Assembly (NCBI RefSeq): GCF_013249065.1
Contig: NZ_JABRWQ010000001.1
Coordinates: forward strand, 434,001 to 498,000
Length of the DNA stretch: 64,000 bases
Reading direction: 5' to 3'
From: Winogradskyella litoriviva
GTDB lineage: Bacteria > Bacteroidota > Bacteroidia > Flavobacteriales > Flavobacteriaceae
Both the position numbers and the translations under genes were made by a program. Under the pieces are notes generated by a model, which worked only from the letters and a program-made list of their open reading frames with translations, had not been told where the DNA came from and made no database searches. Shown here one piece after another: positions 50,074 to 58,093 of this stretch. Each line of letters starts with the position of its first letter. Within the stretch, counting starts at the first letter, position 1.

Positions 50074-51222
50074 TTAATCGTTTAAAGCTTCTTGCGTATC
50101 ATACATTTTTTCGAGCATAATTTCTTTGTCAATAAACTGAGAGGGCTGTAATAATAAACCCGACTTATACTGTATTAATGCCTTTCTTAAATTTCCTTCT
50201 TTTTCATATAGCATACCTGAATAATAGGCACTTAACATTGAATCTGGGAAATTTTTCTTTACCAATTTTGTTAATTTTTCTAAAGATTCTAAATCATCTT
50301 TTTTATTACTTGCAGCTGCTATAGCTCTAATATCATTTTCTATAAGTTTTTTTTCAAAACCATAAAAATATTCTATGTCTTCGTATTTTTTTACTAAATA
50401 ATCATAAGGAGAACCTTCATATGTTAAAACTTTCTCTTTGTATTCTTTAGCGTTAATAGGTTTAAAAAGTCCAAATATTTGATTTAAAGCTTTAGGAACT
50501 CCTCTACCAACTAAACCATAATGATTGGCATCTTCAAAATCATCAAATTTATAAAGTAGTTTATCATTTTTAATAGATGATATAAGAGAATCGCTTTCTA
50601 TTATAGAAGACCTTAACGACTTTATATCTGCATCACCAGTTGCTAGATAATAAAACGTTTCTTGTTGTAATATTTTTATCCGTTCACCTAACCTGTAGTT
50701 CATCTCTGGAGCAAGGTCTGGACTTAATGCCACAAAAGCTCTAAAAATCGGTTGATCTTTAAATAAATAGTAATTAATAAAATTTGCACTTAAATCGTGC
50801 CCAACAATAATTCTAAAATTTGATGCTTTATAGTTGTCTTCAATATAGGGTAGCAATTCAGCTCCGATGAATTCATAGAATGCTGCACCTTCGTGCGCAG
50901 GAAAAAAAGATTCATCATCATAAAAGAAGTCATCACTTCTTGTATTTGCTTGTTTTATGCCTACAACTATACAATCTGGTATATCTTCCCAATAAGATTG
51001 ATAATCTATATTGCCAGCAATTGGTTCAAATAAATAATCACCATCTAAAACAATAATTAGTGGGTAAGTTCGCTTTTCTTCAGGATTATAATTTCTTGGT
51101 AACTGAATTTTTAATTCGCGATCACCTTCTAATTTATAAGAATTTATAGTTTTATAAATAGCCTGTGATTGAATGTTTAATACAAAAAACAGACTTATAA
51201 GTAGTGAGTAAAAATTCTTCAT
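50074..51222 (-). CDS. alpha/beta-hydrolase-fold protein with TPR, lacking the catalytic serine (copy 2)
   Basis: A 382-residue paralog of the 48799 protein (signal peptide to about residue 20, YPLIIVLDGDYLFEPIAGN, then GHDLSANF with Asp143 at the nucleophile position, and TPR-like helices near the C-terminus). Unlike copy 1 it has no acidic tail. It lies 40 bases after the flippase-like gene. From memory, flavobacterial relatives have GHG or GHD here too, so the loss of Ser is old and shared. Confidence 0.75.
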   Translation of the reverse strand: MKNFYSLLISLFFVLNIQSQAIYKTINSYKLEGDRELKIQLPRNYNPEEKRTYPLIIVLDGDYLFEPIAGNIDYQSYWEDIPDCIVVGIKQANTRSDDFFYDDESFFPAHEGAAFYEFIGAELLPYIEDNYKASNFRIIVGHDLSANFINYYLFKDQPIFRAFVALSPDLAPEMNYRLGERIKILQQETFYYLATGDADIKSLRSSIIESDSLISSIKNDKLLYKFDDFEDANHYGLVGRGVPKALNQIFGLFKPINAKEYKEKVLTYEGSPYDYLVKKYEDIEYFYGFEKKLIENDIRAIAAASNKKDDLESLEKLTKLVKKNFPDSMLSAYYSGMLYEKEGNLRKALIQYKSGLLLQPSQFIDKEIMLEKMYDTQEALND

Positions 51223-51262
51223 AATTAATAAAAGTAAATTTAAAGCAAGTTAAAAAATATTT

Positions 51263-52222
51263 CTATACTGCAGTTTTCTTTCTATTGTAAACAGGCAAAT
51301 ATAATAACGATAAACCACCTGCAACTATGATAACTATAGTTTGAGTAGACCACATTATCCACCCAAAAGCTCTACTTGGATCTTCTGCCATGTTAAATAA
51401 TGAAAAAGCGATTACTATCGCTTCGGGAAACGACCCTATTCCTCCATTTGTGGCTGCTATACTAAAACTTGCCAATATAAAACCAATAAGAATTGCTGCT
51501 AAAGATATATTTTGTAATTCTGGCAATGCCAATGTTGTTACATAAAACATAAGCACATACATAAGCCATATAAAAATAGTATGCCCTATAAATGCCCATT
51601 TCTTTTTCATTTTAAAAATACTAAGTGCACCTTCAATTAAACCAGATAAAAATGTTTTTACTTTTAACGCTAATTTTGAATTACTTTTTTGTACAACAAA
51701 AAACAACGCTAATACAACTATAACTAACGTTATACCACCTACGATTAAAGTTAAAGGATTAAACTTTGATGAGAAAAAATTATAAATAAATTCAAACTCT
51801 AAAAAGAAAGCTATTGCTATTATAAATAGTAGCATTATTGTATCTGCCACACGTTCTGCTACAATAGTTCCAAATCCTTTTTCAAAAGGAATTTCTTCGT
51901 AATTTGACAATATGGAGGCTCTTGCTAATTCACCAGCTCTAGGAATAGTGAAATTGATGAGATATGCAGAATAAACAGCCATAAAACTGTTCATAAATTT
52001 TGGCTTATAACCTAATGGTTCTGCCATAAAAAGCCATCTATACGCTCTTGAGGCATGGCTCAATAGACCTAAAACAATGCCAAGAACTATCCAGCTATAT
52101 TTTGCATCAACAAAATACTGAATTAATAAAGAGATTGAAATTTTAGACAATGAATACCATACCAAACCAATACCTAAGAGAAGAGGTAAAACAACTTTTA
52201 GGATAGACTTAGGCTTACTCAA
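51263..52222 (-). CDS. lysylphosphatidylglycerol synthase TM-region / flippase-like protein
   Basis: A 319-residue polytopic membrane protein (about eight helices) of the AglD/YbhN/LPG_synthase_TM family (PF03706). NFTIPRAGELARASIL and FEKGFGTIVAERVADTIML, and a C-terminal NGGIGSFPEAIVIAFSLF, are typical. It lacks the soluble synthase domain, so it may move lipids or help another enzyme; the function is unknown. It is 4 bases after panD, in a conserved panC - panD - flippase - radA neighbourhood. Confidence 0.85.
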   Translation of the reverse strand: MSKPKSILKVVLPLLLGIGLVWYSLSKISISLLIQYFVDAKYSWIVLGIVLGLLSHASRAYRWLFMAEPLGYKPKFMNSFMAVYSAYLINFTIPRAGELARASILSNYEEIPFEKGFGTIVAERVADTIMLLFIIAIAFFLEFEFIYNFFSSKFNPLTLIVGGITLVIVVLALFFVVQKSNSKLALKVKTFLSGLIEGALSIFKMKKKWAFIGHTIFIWLMYVLMFYVTTLALPELQNISLAAILIGFILASFSIAATNGGIGSFPEAIVIAFSLFNMAEDPSRAFGWIMWSTQTIVIIVAGGLSLLYLPVYNRKKTAV

Positions 52223-52226
52223 CTTC

Positions 52227-52577
52227 TTAATTTAGAAGATTTGTAGCTTCATCTGGAAATACCAATGAAGGCTTAAATACTTTAGCGTCTTCAATATCCA
52301 TAAACGCATAAGTAATAAGGATTAATGTGTCACCAATAGAAACTTTTCTTGCCGCAGCTCCGTTTAGTGTAATTTCTCCACTTTTTCTAGGACCTGGAAT
52401 ACAATAGGTTTCTAAACGTTCACCATTGTCATTATTTACAATCTGAACTTTTTCACCTTGAATAATGTTTGCTGCATCCATTAAATCTTCATCAATAGTA
52501 ATACTACCAATATAGTTTAATGCTGCTCCTGTAACCTTTACACGATGAATTTTTGATTTTACAACTTGTATTTGCAT
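52227..52577 (-). CDS. panD: aspartate 1-decarboxylase
   Basis: A 116-residue pyruvoyl enzyme making beta-alanine for pantothenate. [20 protein letters not shown] contains the self-cleavage site Gly24-Ser25, and the C-terminal [20 protein letters not shown] holds the substrate segment. Length is normal. Between panC and the flippase-like gene. Confidence 0.96.
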   Translation of the reverse strand: MQIQVVKSKIHRVKVTGAALNYIGSITIDEDLMDAANIIQGEKVQIVNNDNGERLETYCIPGPRKSGEITLNGAAARKVSIGDTLILITYAFMDIEDAKVFKPSLVFPDEATNLLN

Positions 52578-52590
52578 AACACAAAGATAA

Positions 52591-53442
52591 TTAATTTAAA
52601 GCGATATTGTCAATAAGTCTTATATCGCCTGCATATACTGCTATAAATGCTCTATATGACTTTTTTGTTGATTTTCTTTTTACTGGCTTTAAGGTTTCTA
52701 TATCTGCAATAATAAAATACTCTACTTTTAAAAGTGGTTGTTTTTTAAATTGCTTTTCTACCCATGCCGTAACTTTTTGTGCACTTTTTGTGCCAAACAT
52801 TACTTTGGCAGTATTTAATGTTTTATAAATGAAAGGAGCAACTTCCCTATGTGCTTCAGTTAGTCTTGTATTTCTAGAACTTAATGCTAAACCATCCTCA
52901 GCTCTATGAATAGGACAACCAATTACCTTTACTGGTAGGTGATATAACTCCACGAGCTTTTTAATTATTTGCAATTGCTGAAAATCCTTTTCGCCAAAAT
53001 AGGCAGTATCTGGTTTTACAATTTCAAACAAGCGTTTTACTATTGTACCTACTCCATCAAAATGACCATCTCTAAATGCTCCTTCCATTTGATGCTCTAA
53101 TCCGTTAAAAGAAAAAGATTTAGAAACCACTTTATTTTCATAAATATCCTCAACTGTTGGCGCATAGACTGCAATTCTGTTTTCGCTAAGGGTTTTTAAT
53201 AACCTAATGTCCTTTTCTAATGTTCTTGGGTATTTAACTAAATCGTCTTTATTATCAAATTGGGTTGGATTTACAAAAACACTAACCACTACAAAATCAT
53301 TTTCACTAAGTGCTTTACTTACGAGAGACAAATGCCCAATATGTAGGGCTCCCATGGTAGGAACAAACCCAATGGAACTTACTTTGGTTCTTTGTTCACT
53401 TAAATATTGTGATAATTTGGATCTATTCTGAAATTTTCTCAA
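52591..53442 (-). CDS. panC: pantothenate synthetase
   Basis: A 283-residue ATP-dependent ligase joining pantoate to beta-alanine. [17 protein letters not shown] (HIGH-like), [48 protein letters not shown] and LSSRNTRLT match the family. It lies 13 bases upstream of panD and is divergent from the glycogen-synthase-like gene. Confidence 0.97.
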   Translation of the reverse strand: MRKFQNRSKLSQYLSEQRTKVSSIGFVPTMGALHIGHLSLVSKALSENDFVVVSVFVNPTQFDNKDDLVKYPRTLEKDIRLLKTLSENRIAVYAPTVEDIYENKVVSKSFSFNGLEHQMEGAFRDGHFDGVGTIVKRLFEIVKPDTAYFGEKDFQQLQIIKKLVELYHLPVKVIGCPIHRAEDGLALSSRNTRLTEAHREVAPFIYKTLNTAKVMFGTKSAQKVTAWVEKQFKKQPLLKVEYFIIADIETLKPVKRKSTKKSYRAFIAVYAGDIRLIDNIALN

Positions 53443-53467
53443 AGCTCTAACAAAAAATTAATGCGTG

Positions 53468-53499
53468 CAAACATAATATAATACTGGCAATCTGCCCAA
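53468..53499 (-). promoter_or_regulatory. panC promoter
   Basis: Minus strand: TTG (53499-53497), 21 bases, TATGTTTG (53475-53468). Predicted start near 53461, leader about 20 bases. Confidence 0.5.
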
Positions 53500-53506
53500 A
53501 ATTTTG

Positions 53507-53514
53507 TAATTTTG
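53507..53514 (+). promoter_or_regulatory. -7 box upstream of the glycogen-synthase-like gene
   Basis: TAATTTTG fits TAnnTTTG, 38 bases before the ATG at 53553. With the panC promoter it forms a divergent promoter region. Confidence 0.4.
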
Positions 53515-53552
53515 CATGATTTTTACTCTTAATTTTCAAAAGCAGCAGATTT

Positions 53553-54365
53553 ATGAAAGATAAACGAATATTATATGTGTCCTCGGAAGTAGTTCCATAT
53601 TTACCAGAAACAGAGATTTCTTCAATGTCTTTTGAAGCGCCTAGAATGGTAAACAAACAAGGAGGTCAGATAAGAATATTTATGCCACGCTTTGGTAATA
53701 TTAACGAAAGAAGACATCAACTTCATGAAGTTATCAGACTTTCTGGTATAAACTTAGTAATCAATGATTTAGACATGCCTCTGATTATTAAAGTTGCTTC
53801 TATACCTAAAGAACGTATTCAAGTATACTTCATTGATAATGAAGATTATTTTAAAAGAAAAGCAACGCTAACGGATGAAGACGGTAAACTCTTCTCTGAT
53901 AATGACGAACGCGCAATTTTCTTTGCCAAAGGTGTTATAGAAACGGTAAAAAAACTAAATTGGGCTCCAGACATTATTCATGTTAACGGTTGGTTAGCTT
54001 CTTTACTCCCTTTATATTTAAAAGAATTTTATAAAACAGAGCCTTTATTTACGGAAAGTAAAATTGTTACCTCTGTATACAATCAAAGCTTTGATGGCGC
54101 GTTAGATAATGGTATGCTTGCAAAAGTTAATTTTGATGAGATTGATGTTGAAGCTACAAAGCTTTTAGAACAACCTAACTATAACAATTTAATGAAAATT
54201 GCAATTGATAATTCCGACGCTATAATTAGAGGGTCTAAAGAATTACCAGAAGAATTAGATACTTACTTAAACGATTTAACAAAACCTGTATTAGATTACT
54301 TTTCAATTGAAGAATTTGCCGATCCATATACTGAGTTTTACACCAATACTGTACTTAACAGTTAA
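53553..54365 (+). CDS. glycogen/starch synthase N-terminal-domain protein
   Basis: A 270-residue protein matching only the N-terminal Rossmann domain of GT5 glycogen synthases: RILYVSSEVVPYL, GGQIRIFMPRFGNI, FSDNDERAIFFAKGVIETV and WAPDIIHVNGWLASLLPLYL. The C-terminal GT-B domain of a full enzyme (about 480 residues), with the donor-binding Glu, is absent and not found in any frame downstream, so this is not a frameshift. From memory, such short forms are usual next to panC in Flavobacteriia. Catalysis is doubtful; binding or regulation is possible. Confidence 0.8.
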   Translation: MKDKRILYVSSEVVPYLPETEISSMSFEAPRMVNKQGGQIRIFMPRFGNINERRHQLHEVIRLSGINLVINDLDMPLIIKVASIPKERIQVYFIDNEDYFKRKATLTDEDGKLFSDNDERAIFFAKGVIETVKKLNWAPDIIHVNGWLASLLPLYLKEFYKTEPLFTESKIVTSVYNQSFDGALDNGMLAKVNFDEIDVEATKLLEQPNYNNLMKIAIDNSDAIIRGSKELPEELDTYLNDLTKPVLDYFSIEEFADPYTEFYTNTVLNS

Positions 54366-54373
54366 TAAATTCT

Positions 54374-56056
54374 ATGAAAAAAAATAAATTTACCCTTCAA
54401 ATCTTAGTATTTGGATTGCTTGTTACGAGTTTTATGGCCTGTGACAATGACTTTTCTGCTCTAGAATCTGATGTTATTAATTCAAATAATGCAAATAGCT
54501 TTATCATTGATAGTGAAACAAGTAACATTATTACTTACACTAAACCATTAGGACCCGTACAATCAAATGAGTTTGGTGCTAACCTAAGCACATTAGGTGT
54601 TTATGATGATATATACGGAAGAACAACCGCTAGTTTTGTAACACAATTATCTCCCACTACATTTGATCCAGTTTTTGAAGACATTACTGTAATAGACTCC
54701 GTTGTTGTTACTATTCCATTTTTTAGTACCATATCTGATTATGATGAAGATGGCAATATCATTTATGATGTTGATTCTATTTTACCAAACATAGAAGATT
54801 ATAAAGACATCAAATTAAGAATTTTCCAAAACAATTATTTTATAAGGGATTTTGATCCTAATGGTGATTTTAATGAAAGTCAGGCTTACTTCTCTAATAA
54901 AACAGCCTCTACTTCTGAACCAATTACAAATTTAGAAGGTGAGGAACTCTCTTTTGTTGATTATGATGATGAGACAGGATTAATTATGTCTCCAGCAAGC
55001 AATATTATTAGTATAAATAGCAATGGTTATCAATTAAAAGATGTCAATAACCTGGATGATGATGGAAACAAAACACTAATAGAAACAAAAACTCCAGGTA
55101 TAAGAGTTATGTTAGACCCAACTTTTTGGCAAAATAAAATTATTGACAAAGAAGGAGATCCCGTTTTAAGTAGTCAAAATAATTTTGCCGAATACTTTAG
55201 AGGTCTATATTTTAAAGCAGAACCTAATGATAATGATGAAGGTAGTTTTTTAATATTAAACACAGGTAGCACTAATGCAAATATTACTATCTATTACAAA
55301 GAAACTGATGAGGCTGGTGTTGAAGACACATCTACTTATGTACTTAATTTTGGGTCTAATAAAATTAACTTTTTAGATAACGACTTTACATTTCCAATCC
55401 CTCAAAGCAATTCAGAAACAGGAGATGAAAAAATATACCTAAAAGGAGGAGAAGGATTTGTAGCTGGTATAAAATTGTTTGATGGCATAGACGAAGAATC
55501 TGGGATGACCAAATTTGAAAAATTTAGAAATGATTATGTTAATCTATTAAATGGTGAATTTGAAAGCTCCAAACGTTTAGTAAATGAAGCTAATCTTGTA
55601 TTTCATGTTGACCAAGTTACCAACCCGATTAACGAACCTAATCGTCTCTATTTGTATGATATAGACAATAATCAACCGTTGGTAGATTATTATTTGGATG
55701 GTGTCAATAATGTTTTACCTTCGTTTTCAATATTAAATCATCTTGGACCATTAGAACGTGTAGATGAAGATGACCCGACAAGTGCTGGTGTCAAATACAA
55801 ATTTAGAATTACGGAACATATTAATAATTTATTATTAAGAGATTCTACTAACGTAGAACTTGGTTTGGCTGTTTCTTTAAATGTTAACTTAGAAGAAACA
55901 GTTGCACAACGTAAAGTACAAACCAATCCAGATATTAATTTTAAAACACCTACAAGTTCAACTATTTCTCCAAGAGGTATTATTTTATATGGTAATAATA
56001 CCAATGATAATAGTAAAAAAGTATATTTAGAAATATATTATACAGAACCAAATTAA
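54374..56056 (+). CDS. DUF4270 domain-containing lipoprotein
   Basis: A 560-residue outer-membrane-type lipoprotein: LVFGLLVTSFMACDND gives a lipobox with Cys at about residue 23. FGANLSTLGVYDDIYGRTTA near residue 65 and the beta-rich body fit DUF4270, a Bacteroidota family of unknown role. It lies 8 bases after the glycogen-synthase-like gene and 15 before glmS, so they form one unit. The glmS link suggests an envelope or polysaccharide role, but this is only context. Confidence 0.85.
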   Translation: MKKNKFTLQILVFGLLVTSFMACDNDFSALESDVINSNNANSFIIDSETSNIITYTKPLGPVQSNEFGANLSTLGVYDDIYGRTTASFVTQLSPTTFDPVFEDITVIDSVVVTIPFFSTISDYDEDGNIIYDVDSILPNIEDYKDIKLRIFQNNYFIRDFDPNGDFNESQAYFSNKTASTSEPITNLEGEELSFVDYDDETGLIMSPASNIISINSNGYQLKDVNNLDDDGNKTLIETKTPGIRVMLDPTFWQNKIIDKEGDPVLSSQNNFAEYFRGLYFKAEPNDNDEGSFLILNTGSTNANITIYYKETDEAGVEDTSTYVLNFGSNKINFLDNDFTFPIPQSNSETGDEKIYLKGGEGFVAGIKLFDGIDEESGMTKFEKFRNDYVNLLNGEFESSKRLVNEANLVFHVDQVTNPINEPNRLYLYDIDNNQPLVDYYLDGVNNVLPSFSILNHLGPLERVDEDDPTSAGVKYKFRITEHINNLLLRDSTNVELGLAVSLNVNLEETVAQRKVQTNPDINFKTPTSSTISPRGIILYGNNTNDNSKKVYLEIYYTEPN

Positions 56057-56071
56057 TTAAAAAATTAACCT

Positions 56072-57919
56072 ATGTGTGGAATTGTTGGATATATTGGCCA
56101 TCGAGAGGCTTATCCTATTGTTATTAAAGGACTTCAAAGATTAGAATACCGTGGCTACGACAGCGCAGGTATAGCTTTATACGATGGTAAGTCTATAAAA
56201 CTTTCAAAAACTAAAGGAAAAGTTGCTGATTTAAAAGAAAGATTAGAAAGTGAAATCTCTATAGATGGCACTTTAGGCATTGGTCATACACGATGGGCAA
56301 CACATGGTATCCCTAATGACGTAAACTCGCACCCACATTACTCTAATTCTGGTGATTTAGTAATTATCCATAACGGAATTATTGAAAATTACGATTCATT
56401 AAAAAAAGAATTAATTAATCGTGGCTACACCTTCCAATCAGATACAGATACAGAAGTATTAATAAATCTAATTGAAGATGTTAAAAAGAATGAAAACATA
56501 AAACTAGGTAAAGCAGTACAGATTGCTTTAAATCAAGTTGTAGGTGCATATGCAATTGCTGTTTTTGATAAAAATAAACCTAATGAAATTGTTGTCGCTA
56601 AACTTGGTAGCCCTTTAGCTATTGGTATTGGTGATGATGAATTTTTTATTGCAAGTGATGCTTCACCTTTTATTGAATATACCAAAAACGCTATTTACCT
56701 CGAAGATGAACAAATGGCAATCCTTAGAAGAGGAAAAGATATAAAAATAAGAAAAATTAAGAATGATGCATTAGTTGACCCTTATGTACAAGAGCTTCAA
56801 CTTAATTTAGAGCAGATTGAGAAAGGTGGCTACCCACACTTCATGCTAAAAGAAATCTATGAACAACCAAGTGCTATCTTAGATACATTTAGAGGTCGTT
56901 TACTAAGCAACGAAGCTATTATTAAAATGGCTGGTGTTGAAGATAATATGAAAAAATTCTTAGCAGCAGATAGAATCATCATTGTCGCTTGCGGTACATC
57001 ATGGCATGCTGGTTTAGTAGCGGAATATATTTTTGAAGATCTTGCCAGAATTCCAGTAGAAGTAGAATATGCTTCAGAATTTAGATATAGAAATCCGGTT
57101 ATTACAGAAAAAGATATAGTAATTGCAATTTCGCAATCTGGTGAAACGGCAGATACTTTAGCCGCTATAAAATTAGCAAAATCTAAAGGCGCATTTGTTT
57201 TTGGTGTTTGTAATGTGGTAGGTTCTTCTATCGCAAGAGAGTCTAATGCAGGTGCATATACCCATGCTGGACCAGAAATTGGAGTAGCTTCAACAAAAGC
57301 ATTTACAACACAAATTACACTTCTAACATTAATGGCATTGCGTTTAGCAAGAGCTAAAGGAACAATGTCTAGTTCAGAATTTAGACATCACCTTATAGAA
57401 TTAGAAACAATACCTGGTAAAGTTGAGGAAGCTTTAAGCTCTGATGCATATGTAAAAACTGTTGCTGAAATATATAAAGATTCTAAAAACTGTTTATATC
57501 TAGGTCGTGGATTTAATTTCCCTGTTGCTTTAGAAGGTGCTTTAAAATTAAAAGAGATTTCTTACATACATGCAGAAGGATATCCTGCTGCAGAAATGAA
57601 ACATGGTCCTATTGCTTTAATTGATGAGCAAATGCCTATTATAGTTATTGCTACTAAAAAAGGGCATTACGAAAAAGTAGTAAGTAATATTCAAGAAATT
57701 AAATCTAGAAAAGGTAAAATCATTGGTATTGTTACTAAAGGTGACGTTAGTGTTAAAGAATTAGCAGACCACGTTATTGAAGTGCCAGAAACCATAGAAT
57801 GTCTTACACCTTTATTAACCACTATTCCTCTGCAGTTATTATCATATCACATTGCAGTAATGTTAGATAAAAATGTAGATCAACCTAGAAACTTAGCTAA
57901 ATCTGTAACTGTAGAATAG
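56072..57919 (+). CDS. glmS: glutamine--fructose-6-phosphate aminotransferase (isomerizing)
   Basis: A 615-residue enzyme making glucosamine 6-phosphate for peptidoglycan and LPS. MCGIVGYIGHREAYPIVIKG with the nucleophile Cys2, YRGYDSAGIAL and GHTRWATHGIPNDVNSHPH define the glutaminase domain. Two SIS domains (about 290-610) with ISQSGETADTLAAIKLAKSK, ASTKAFTTQ and the C-terminal PRNLAKSVTVE complete it. Length is normal. No glmS ribozyme is expected in this phylum and none is visible. Confidence 0.97.
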   Translation: MCGIVGYIGHREAYPIVIKGLQRLEYRGYDSAGIALYDGKSIKLSKTKGKVADLKERLESEISIDGTLGIGHTRWATHGIPNDVNSHPHYSNSGDLVIIHNGIIENYDSLKKELINRGYTFQSDTDTEVLINLIEDVKKNENIKLGKAVQIALNQVVGAYAIAVFDKNKPNEIVVAKLGSPLAIGIGDDEFFIASDASPFIEYTKNAIYLEDEQMAILRRGKDIKIRKIKNDALVDPYVQELQLNLEQIEKGGYPHFMLKEIYEQPSAILDTFRGRLLSNEAIIKMAGVEDNMKKFLAADRIIIVACGTSWHAGLVAEYIFEDLARIPVEVEYASEFRYRNPVITEKDIVIAISQSGETADTLAAIKLAKSKGAFVFGVCNVVGSSIARESNAGAYTHAGPEIGVASTKAFTTQITLLTLMALRLARAKGTMSSSEFRHHLIELETIPGKVEEALSSDAYVKTVAEIYKDSKNCLYLGRGFNFPVALEGALKLKEISYIHAEGYPAAEMKHGPIALIDEQMPIIVIATKKGHYEKVVSNIQEIKSRKGKIIGIVTKGDVSVKELADHVIEVPETIECLTPLLTTIPLQLLSYHIAVMLDKNVDQPRNLAKSVTVE

Positions 57920-57946
57920 TTAAAAACTAGAAATTAAATTTTATTG

Positions 57947-57993
57947 AAACGCCTTAAAATTGAGAATATCTCAATTTTAAGGCGTTTATTTTT
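57947..57993 (+). terminator. long intrinsic terminator after glmS
   Basis: AAACGCCTTAAAATTGAGA pairs perfectly with its complement over 19 bp with a 3-base loop, followed by a T-rich stretch. Confidence 0.88.
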
Positions 57994-58003
57994 ACATATT
58001 TTG

Positions 58004-58017
58004 TTATGCGCGCATAA
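58004..58017. promoter_or_regulatory. 14-base perfect palindrome upstream of a TonB receptor gene
   Basis: TTATGCGCGCATAA is a perfect palindrome with a GC core in AT-rich DNA, 76 bases before the ATG at 58094. It could be a dimeric regulator's site. No good TAnnTTTG box is seen in this interval; TTAAATTG around 58055 is the nearest. Confidence 0.35.
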
Positions 58018-58093
58018 TTTTTTGCATATTTCTTACCAATTTATCATATATTTAATTAAATTGCCCGTCTAATAAATTAACTAATACTCTAAA

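Noticed and set aside
53553-54365. Frameshifted glycogen synthase
   Set aside because: No second GT-B domain occurs in any frame before the DUF4270 gene, which starts 8 bases later.
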